DNA from: Cunninghamia lanceolata
Lineage: Eukaryota; Streptophyta; Pinopsida; Cupressales; Cupressaceae
Length of the DNA: 64,000 bases
Assembly: GCA_027924645.1 (NCBI GenBank)
Contig: BSBN01001017.1
Location: 11,744,501-11,808,500, forward strand
Direction: 5' to 3'
A program made the position numbers and the translations under genes. Position 1 is the stretch's first letter. Each line of letters begins with the position of its first letter. This document shows positions 55,762-64,000 of this stretch, in pieces. The notes beneath the pieces were generated by a model. That model was given only the letters and a program-made list of their open reading frames with translations. It was not told where the DNA came from and did not search any database.

Positions 55762-55925
55762 TCTAACCCTAAGGATAACCCCGATTCTATCCCTAACCCT
55801 AAGGATAACCCCAATCTATCCCTAACCCTAATTCTAACCTAACCCTAATTCTAACCCTAACCCTCATTCTATCACCAAGTTTAATTCTATCCTTAACTAT
55901 AACCCTAATTCTAACTCTAACCCAT
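55762..55925 (-). repeat. Telomere-like CCCTAA-type repeats beside the copia element
   Basis: Variants of AACCCTAA, AATTCTAACCCTAA and CTATCCCTAA; G-rich on the minus strand. Degenerate, about 160 bases. It replaces the expected 5' LTR of the copia element. Confidence 0.75.
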
Positions 55926-57452
55926 GTCATAAAACTCATTCCTCACCTCAATATTAGTGTTCCATTGTCCCACAACAATATTTAAAAGTCAAATTTCATC
56001 ACATGGAATTGACCCCTGAATTTTAAAATTTAAAACCTTTAATTTTCTTGACTCTTGCCGATTTATTTCCCACCATGAGTTGGCTTGGTACACATTTTGT
56101 ATGATATATCACTTTTAGGGTCCTAGATATGTGATTTTTAATGGCATTATCATTTTTTAGATCTTTTGAGGGATTGTGTTCTTACTTATCATTATTCTAT
56201 TATTATATCTTTTTTTAGAGTTTTGTGCTATGTTGAGATCTATCCTTTACCCACCCTAGCCACCCTTGCCAATCCCATTAGGTTTCCATTTTCATATCTA
56301 TTATACCACTAATTCTAACCCTAACCCTAATTCTAACATTGGAGTTAGTATTATGGTTATGGTTAGGGTTGGGTCATTTCAAATGATTTCATTGGTGCAA
56401 TATTAATTCCCAAATTTATATTAATAGATAAAACCATTTGATATGGAGTAATTGTTTAAATGCATCATTTGACATCATAAGCCAAACACATAATATGAAG
56501 TATTCCAACGCATGTACATTGCCACCCTACTACTTGTACACAAAAATAGTATTTGTCAACATAATATTCTTATCTATTTCTTTGCAAATACTCTTACCTT
56601 TCAAAATTACACAAATCATTCATATCATGGTTTTCTTATTTGAGTTCCACAAATCACTCATGTTTTGTTTGGATCTCTTAGCCTTGTTTTAGGATCTTAC
56701 TTTTTTAACCCCAAAATTAGACTCTTTTGGTTCAAACTTTGTTTATTTAAAAGCCAAAAAAATTCATATATTAAAAATTCTAGTAAATATTATAATAAGC
56801 TTGTAGTCTAAATATTTCCATAATCTGGGTGCATTTCTTTCCAATTTGTAATCTTTTTTATATCATGTTGTGTGAATTTTCCACAATACAATTGAATTGC
56901 ATACCAAAACCCAATTTTGTAATCGTTATATTTTCACACGCCTCTGAGTGTAATAACTTTAATAATATTTTAATAAAATTTGTTATAACCTAATTATATA
57001 TATATTATATTTTTTATAAATATTATGATATTATTTGTGTAATTATTTTAAAATTATAACAAAAATTTATAATTAATTATAAAAATAAACTTAAATAAAA
57101 TAAAAGTAAATGATGTTATGACAATATTTTTGACATTTAAAATTTATAACAATTTTTTAAATTTAATTTAAGAGTATAAAATTAATTAAAATCAATAATC
57201 TTATTAAATTAAAGGAGATAAATAAGTTAATAATGACATATAAATTTAAATGATTATATATTTGTTTTGATAAATATGCCATAGAAATAAGTTTCTAATT
57301 CTTAGTTGCAATTTTTTTCAAAATGATGTGAAATACTATAATTTTTTTTTAAATTGTTGTTTAAATAAAAATTGAAAAAATATTCACTAATATCATGCTA
57401 ATTAATTATATGTTTGGAGAGATTTATTTGTTATAATAGGGGAGCCAACAAA
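55926..57452. other. AT-rich DNA without genes; small inverted telomere-like patch
   Basis: At 56313-56370 CTAACCCTAACCC on the left and GGTTAGGGTTGGG on the right face each other around a short spacer, forming an inverted pair of telomere-like strings. The rest, especially 56930-57420, is very AT-rich with no credible ORF. Confidence 0.5.
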
Positions 57453-57464
57453 TGATGATGTGGG

Positions 57465-58194
57465 AGATTGTCCTAGATCCTAGCTTCTTGACTACGAGGA
57501 TCTACCCTTTTGTTGTTGTCGTTGCTTCATGGTTGAACATCTAGCTTTGGATTGCCATCACTCTCGTCGCAAGGTTGGTGCATCATGGTGGCGAAATGCT
57601 TGATTGGAACATCTGATAGTTCTTGATCTAGAGGTTGGGTTGGTTGAGGAGACCCTGGTTGGTTCATCTCCTTTGTGTGCTCATGTGGCTTTTGGATCCT
57701 CTGTGGAGACTTCTACTCATGTTTAGGCTGAGCCTGAGGGTGTGTTGGCAATTGAGCATGCCGAGCTCCCATTAGTTACTATTGTGGCCTCTGTTGACAG
57801 TGATCTGATTACTTCTCCATCAGTTACTACTATATCTCTGGCTCTAGCTTCTTCCTTGCGAAAGGCTTCTGTGGCTATGGTGTCTGTTGAGGATCCCGTC
57901 CTCTCACCTTGCTCTAAGGTTTTAGACTCAGAGTTTTCCTAGACAATGGTTCAACATTGAAAGAAAGGGCTCCACAAATCTATTGTTCCTTTACACCCTA
58001 GGGTCAAGGTAGATAGATTTGTTGGCTCTTGTTCTAGGGTTGTTTAGTTATGTTTTGTTTCATCTTTCTCTGTGTTGTTGTTAGTCTTCTATTAGTGTGC
58101 TATTTTTGGTTTGTGTGAGGCTTTTGCTCTAGCCTCTGGGTTGTTTTGTACAAGGATTTGGACCCTTGTTTCTAGTAGACTTTATCAAAATAAG
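57465..58194 (+). mobile_element. Short LINE-like insertion with 12-bp target duplication
   Basis: TGATGATGTGGG occurs at 57453-57464 and again at 58195-58206, immediately bounding a 730-bp insert. The insert is GC-richer than its flanks and has a coding-like segment (57742-57942 and in-frame beyond: VQH..KKGLHKSIVPLHPRV). Its 3' end, TTTGTACAAGGATTTGGACCC then TTTATCAAAATAAG, resembles the 3' end of the LINE at 61705. The direct repeat length suggests target-primed insertion. The coding part is not assigned to a known domain. Confidence 0.65.
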
Positions 58195-58206
58195 TGATGA
58201 TGTGGG

Positions 58207-61200
58207 GTTCATTTTTGTGATGGCATTTGAAATAATATGACTATTTTTTATTGTAAAGAAATAAATAGATTTTTTATTAGAATTAGGTTTTATTCAAATA
58301 AGGTCATCAATTAACTTAATAAAGAGTTGGGATAGATCATGTAATGAGAGTTCTTTGGAATTTAGAAATAATAGAAATAAATGTACATAGTTAATTCTAA
58401 TGGATGATAGATAGGTGTCTACTATTTTGAGCATAACTTTTGAATGATAACTTTGAATCACAACTTTTTATATTTGTTGAAATAAGAATGAAAAATTTTG
58501 AAATACGTTCCTCTCAAAATTTGACAAATCAATCTCATTTTGCTTTCCACATAGATCTAACATTTAACCTATGAGAATGGAATTGCTATAGTGGATATGT
58601 GTAAGTTATTTCACTATGATATCTATTCTTTGCTAATTGTTAAGCACCAATGGTATTAAAAATACCTTGCAAAAATCATTGAATCATGAGGGCTAAGTTC
58701 TCCTTAATCAATCTCTTGACTAGTAGGATAGATTTATATTCATGGAAATTATTGAAGATTATATTATTCATTCATGAAAATGTGCTAAAATGATTAGATG
58801 TAGAATTTGATTCCTTTTAGTGCTCCAGAGTGATGTGTTGTTAGAATGATGCCCTTATAATGTGTAGGATCTTCAATGACTAACTAGTGATGATTGAATA
58901 TGTACTTTCAATGGATTTAAATACAAATACAACAATTAATCATGCAAATAGGTACCAAGTCAACCCATAATGATTAATGGAATAAGTAGGAGTTGGAAAC
59001 TTTGTAAATCTAAATTTTTGAATTTTGGATCAATTCTGTGTGGTGCAAGATTGATCTTAGACATCATAGGATTGACCTAGGATAACAAAGTGATTATATC
59101 AAGATAGGAATGAATGTCTAGGCATGGGTTACAATAATAGGCATAATTATGGAAAATGTATTAGAATTAATGTAGTTATGGATGTAAGAGTCTCCAATGG
59201 TCTCAAGAGGCCAAGATCACTAAAAACAATTGATATTGCATTCTACAAGTAAAAAATAAATAGCAAGAGGATAGATGTGTTCAATAATGGATGCAATAAT
59301 GAAATTATGATTTGGAATTAATTAATTACATATGACATCTTTATTTTGTATTGGCAAGATAGAAAAACCTAATGAGAGCTTAAAAAATCCATAAGTAAAC
59401 TTAATAAAGTGTAATTAAATAAATAATTACACCAACAATGGATAGGACAGGGTCAAGTGTGTGGGAATTAGTGCAAATGGAGAAGGGTGATGGATTAGTT
59501 AATAAGCCCAAATTTTCATGAGCGTTTCATTTTTATATGTAATTGCATTAAGTCATTCCATCAAAATGGTCCAAAAATTAAATCAAAATTGCCATGGCTA
59601 TGAAAATTTCACCATTATATTCTTCCCCCACTTTAAGGTGCATGTGAATCTTAAAATGATAATGTATCTTGAAGTATATGAGCACTCACAAACATACATG
59701 TATTGTCAACATTAAAATAGAAAAGAATGCTAATGTCCATGTAAAGTAATAGACCCCACTAAATATTATCATGGATGTTCATCCTTCAACATTTGTGCTC
59801 CATGGGAACCTACAAAATATAGAAAAGATGTGTAATGAGTAGATTTTGTCATATAACCATATATTGAAACAATTGTGAGATGAATTTACTATCAATAATC
59901 GTGAGAGAGAGAAGGATAGAGTAGGGTTAGAAAATTTCCACTTGTATAGGAAGTGGTAACAATAATGCTCCACCCAATGTGGTGGCCATAGGGTGACATG
60001 GCTTATCAAAAACTACCATATTTAATGTGATCATTATCCATCTCTAGGACAAAGGTGATAAGGCTTTGTATTAGTACCTATAACATTTTTCAAGCTCAAC
60101 AAAAGAGTGTTAGAAATAGTATATGCCTCCTTTAATTGATTACATTCATTAGATACATTGAGAATTGAAGGGAAGGGGAACATAGTAATTGAAATTTAAA
60201 AGTAATATAATCATATAAGCACATGTACCATGAAAAGTAAATTAGTCTTATAAATGCATTGTCAAACTATAAAATAAGCTATCTTAAATGATAAGCATTA
60301 AGCACATAAGATAGAGATAATGATGAAGGAATATGACATTGGCCCCAATATAGAAAAATAAAAATGATAATGTAGCCCTTAATGGATAGAGACATTTGTG
60401 TAAGCACATAGACCACTAGAAAAGGCATATGCCCCAATGTGGCTCCAATAATATGAGCACACAATGGTTAAGGTAAGCCAATTAATCACCAGTGGTGACA
60501 AATCTCTAGATACAAAATCAATCATTTAAACACAAAATAATATTGGGGAAAGCATAATATCACAATATAACATGGGGTAAGCAAGATGCCTCTAATATAG
60601 TAGGATAGCTCTAGGAGCAAGATATGGCATTAGAAGAACAATATAACTTGGGGAAGCATGGATCCCCCAATGTAATAGGGTGATATGGCTATGAAAGCAC
60701 AATAAAGAAATATAAGATGTGATAAATGAGTGCAAGAGCTAGCTAGGCATAAGATAAGGACTTGTGAAGGCTCCCCAATGTAATGGGGTGATGGATATGA
60801 AAGCACAATGTAGAAACATAAAATGTGAGTAATGAGTGCAAGAGATAGCTAGGCATACGATAAGGGCATGGGAAGGCACACAAATAAGATAGCATAAACA
60901 TGTGAGAAAAAGTAAGTATCACAAGAATATGATGATAATAATAATGAATGGAAGATAGGAGCATAAGTGGATAATCATGAGGATTAAAAGAAAATAAAGA
61001 TCATGGTAAGGACAAGCATAAGGATGCATATAAGAGTAGTCCAAGAAATAAGAGAAAATAAGATATCAATGTGGTAAGAATGAGAAAACATAAGAATAAA
61101 TATGGAAGAAAGGGATTAACAACAATTAAGGAAGATGTAAATAAGAATTAGAGAAAACATTTCAAGTAAAGAGTTAAGAAAATAGCCCCCAATTGGGACA

Positions 61201-61704
61201 AGATAAAGTAATAAATAAGATATGTGGAGATACAAGGCATAAGAAAGACACCAAAATGGAAACAACAAATATGGGTATATAGGTAAATAGTCTATAAGGA
61301 AGATCTCTCGTGAATCAACCAACAAATATAGAATAATATTATCATCATCATTGTCCTAAAATGTGTCATCATAATGATCATTGATTCTTGTATTATCTTC
61401 TTCATGATTTGTATCTTGTATCATGTGTCTCTTGTTGATACTTTTATAAACATGTTAATAATTGGTTACACATTAGTTGGTCTCTTTTATTTTGTGTGTA
61501 GTTCCTCAACATGGAATGTGTTATGGTCAATAGGACCAATCTCTTGTTACAACATTTTTTTTATATGACTTGTGGGCTCATGATTATGCTTAATGTTTAT
61601 CTTCCCTTTATCTATAATATCTTAAACTCTATGTTTGAATGTTGTGAATCTATCTACAAAATGTCCATGTATGCAATTCATAGGAATATAGTTATGCTTG
61701 TGTG
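58207..61704. other. No recognisable gene; 108-bp tandem pair near 60655-60880
   Basis: GAGTGCAAGAGCTAGCTAGG at 60728 and GAGTGCAAGAGATAGCTAGG at 60836 mark two copies of a 108-bp unit that also contains CCCCAATGTAAT and GAAAGCACAAT. The remainder is AT-rich with only short random ORFs on both strands. Confidence 0.55.
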
Positions 61705-61879
61705 ATGGAGGTTTTTATTATATTGGTAAAACAAGTTTTGAAGGGGCCCTAAAACCCTTTACAAAAAGAAGCAAAATAAAAATAGTAAGCCAACCGATCG
61801 CCAACTAAAACCTACATAAACAACATAAGCATAGAAAAACAAAGCAAAAAAGAACAACCCAGATTAAATCAATTTCTTA

Positions 61880-63580
61880 AGGGTCTCTATTGCCTCAATT
61901 TCCTACTCGTAGGATTTCTCATGCATCTTGGCAAAGTTTATCAGTTCTTTTTTCTCCTCCTCAAACTATTTTTTTTAATTCCCCTTGTGCGAGTTGAAGG
62001 GCCACCAGTATCCTCCATTGCGACCTGCTTACCTTTTTATTTAGTGTCTTCCTCTTTGTCCTATATGCCCATGTCTTCCACATTTAGAATGTCCTCACCT
62101 CTAAAATCTTTGAACTAATCTTTTTTGAGCTCTTTGAGTTTTTCTATCAGCATCTTCGTTCCATTTAATTTATTCTAAATGGTTAACTTATCGATATTCA
62201 TTATCTTCTCCAAATTATTATTGACATCCATTAATTTTTCCTCCAAATACTTAACTTGCATGCCATAGTCTTCCTTCATCCTTCCCATTTCATGCTCAAT
62301 CTCTTCCATTTTTGGTATGGATTCCTAGTTTTGGAAAATTAGTTTATCTTGTTCCACTGCCATGTTACCTCCTTTCCCTAGGCATTCCTGTAACAACTGT
62401 AATTTGATGTTGATTCTATTGATTTCAAAAAAGAACCATTTGGTCATCTTATGTTGAGAGTTGACAACATTTTTCACTAGTTCAAACACTTCCTCCACTT
62501 TGTCTCTATTTTTACCCTTGGCTAAGAAATCATCAAAGTCGTCTAGGAGATTGTAAGATGGGTTTGGAATCTCAAGAAAACATAAGCTAATTTTGGGATC
62601 AGTTGTCTGCAAAGTTTTACCAAGGGTTTACTTAGCTTTGAAACCACTCTCCACACCCTTCTCAATCATAACATCATGGTTCCCCTATTTCAGGGTGTTC
62701 TTCTCTCTACCCGGCTCAACCCCCATATCCTCAATCCCTTTTTCAAAAGACTGCTTACCCTTCTTCACCAGAATAGTATTTTTCCTTTTCACAGGCAGAC
62801 TCTTCTTACCTTTTGGCACCTTGAGAGGGGCATCAGACTCATCTTCCGTATTCGATCCATCAGACTAGGAAATATTAACTTCCCTCTTTTGAGTCCTTCT
62901 CCTCTTTTTGCTAGACTCATCTTCACTTTCCTCCTCTTCTTCTTCCATTACCTAATCCTCATCATCCGAGTGGGTTTCCTCCTCACTAGACACCATACAC
63001 ACCTTTTTCATGCCACTGTGCTTTTCCTTAAGCCCTTTTCTAGGAGTGTTGATTTTCATATATTCCATAATCAAAACAATAAGGATTTCATGCAAAATTA
63101 TCAACTTAGGATTTCTATAGTTTTCTTTTATGCCATACTCTAGTGAGGAAAGCAAATAAAATGGGATGGAGACATACATACCATGGCAAAAATGGTTGAG
63201 TAGATTAAAGTGATAGTTGTAGACTGCAATGTACCTCCCATCCAACGTGATATACCTCATTATCATTTCCACCACCTTGACCCATATTAGATTAATACAA
63301 AGGCAATTATACCCTCTAGACTATAGCTTAACGACTTTATCATGTTCATTGCCCTTGAAAAATTATTTAGGGCTTCCTCGCTATATTTTTGTTCACCAAA
63401 AATTTTTTCCCCTTTGGTAGATAATCTAGAGACTAAGGATATGAGGTCTTCCGTAATGGCTAACTCCTAGCCATAGGTAGAGACCTTCCAGCTCTTGTAA
63501 TTTTTCACAAACAACCTAGTGTCATTGGGGTCAGCTCCATGTAATTTCTCCATGTAGGGAGTTAACCCACCAGCCTCCAT
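61880..63580 (-). pseudogene. Decayed ORF downstream of LINE RNase H, unknown function
   Basis: From the ATG at 63580: MEAGGLTPYMEKLHGADP, then LVSRLSTKGEKIFGEQKYSE. A frameshift leads to MRYITLDGRYIAVYNYHFNL, LNHFCHGMYVSIPFYLLSSL and LIILHEILIVLIMEYMK (63275-62990). An acidic tail follows with EEETHSDDED. Then come coiled-coil-like stretches: LLDDFDDFLAKGKNRDKVEE (62560 region) and, in one long frame broken only by TAG/TAA codons, EIEHEMGRMKEDYG and VKYLEEKLMDVNNNLEKIM down to about 61900. GRY..YNYHF.LLNHF resembles a conserved motif I associate with transposon-encoded plant proteins of unknown function. Most stops sit at expected CAG/CAA codons. Confidence 0.55.
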
Positions 63581-63825
63581 GATTTTCCACACCTTTTGTT
63601 TCTACGGATCCATTTGCAAGACGAAGGCTCAACTCTATTCCTATCACCACCCATGCTGAACTTCAAACCCCTATTTTCTTCATAGCCACCACAAAGCAGA
63701 ATGAGAACAAGAAGGAATTGAAGCCTATAATGGAAATTCTAGCCATTAATCCTACCCATAATTCATGTGACCTGACTCTTCATGAAAGAGTTACCCTTCA
63801 AACCCTTCGAGATCATAGTGATCTC

Positions 63826-63990
63826 TTCATTACTTCTTGAGCCTCGTACCATGCTTGCAATCATTGACAATTAGCTCCTTAACCTTGCTTGGGGTTATTT
63901 CCAGATCATCCCATATGATCTTAGATTGGCTAGTAACTCCAAGGTTGGCAAATATATCTACCACCTTGTTTCCTTTGCGAAAGATATGAG
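63826..63990 (-). pseudogene. LINE RNase H domain, C-terminal end (partial)
   Basis: The minus strand reads RKGNKVVDIFANLGVTSQSK, matching the end of plant LINE RNase H domains (usual form R.GN..AD.LAN.G). IIWDDLEITPSKVKELIVND and a stop-containing tail follow. The catalytic part lies beyond the window. Confidence 0.65.
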
Positions 63991-64000
63991 AGATATAAAT

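Larger units (their letters stand above)
61705..64000 (-). mobile_element. 3' portion of a plant LINE
   Basis: At the window edge the minus strand encodes the C-terminus of an RNase H. About 250 bases downstream a second, coiled-coil-rich ORF begins, followed by a 3' end rich in TTTGTAAAGGGTTTTAGGG and TACCAATATAATAAAAA. The upstream RT lies outside the window. Confidence 0.65.

Overview
The window looks like repeat-dominated nuclear DNA of a large-genome seed plant. A gymnosperm such as a conifer is my guess, not something I can prove. Support comes from the TTTAGGG-type (plant telomere-like) repeat, plant Ty3/gypsy (Tat-like) and Ty1/copia lineages, plant-type LINE remnants and very low gene density. 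No intact host gene, rRNA, tRNA or CRISPR array is visible. Almost all recognisable coding sequence belongs to transposable elements, mostly decayed.

Layout. 1-4190: 3' half of a gypsy element (copy A1: gag end, protease, G-patch-like motif, no reverse transcriptase, then 3' LTR). 4214-8140: degenerate TTTAGGG-like array with a higher-order period near 119 bp. 8246-12372: a second, 5'-truncated member (A2) of the A1 family. 12373-13483: a Ty1/copia LTR. 13484-15476: nothing recognisable. 15482-19129: a complete 3.65-kb gag-protease-only LTR element with an intact 727-residue ORF and the duplication AGTAT. 20297-44617: a giant Tat-type gypsy element on the minus strand (gag, protease, RT, two RNase H domains, integrase). 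It carries a decayed plant mobile domain (PMD) gene with one intron in antisense orientation between pol and the 3' LTR. A younger 8,026-bp gag-only element with 2.7-kb LTRs sits inside its integrase (27116-35141, duplication GGTCG). 44623-49450: non-coding with tandem repeats. 49455-55760: a decayed minus-strand copia element with a solo copia LTR in its gag (duplication CCAAG). 55762-61700: telomere-like scraps, AT-rich DNA and a short LINE-like insertion. 61705-64000: the 3' end of a LINE with an extra ORF downstream of RNase H.

How it fits together. By eye, LTR pairs differ by about 5% (outer Tat element), 2.3% (gag-protease element) and 1.3% (inner gag-only element), which agrees with the nesting order. 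Three lineages lack pol and would depend on enzymes from others. Decay is dominated by C-to-T change, especially CAG to TAG, as expected under CHG methylation. The most interesting signals are a stem-loop just upstream of the polypurine tract in at least five gypsy-type elements, the antisense PMD gene with 28 nonsense codons and no frameshift, and a fourfold tandemly repeated primer-binding site. All percentages and counts were made by hand from the sequence.
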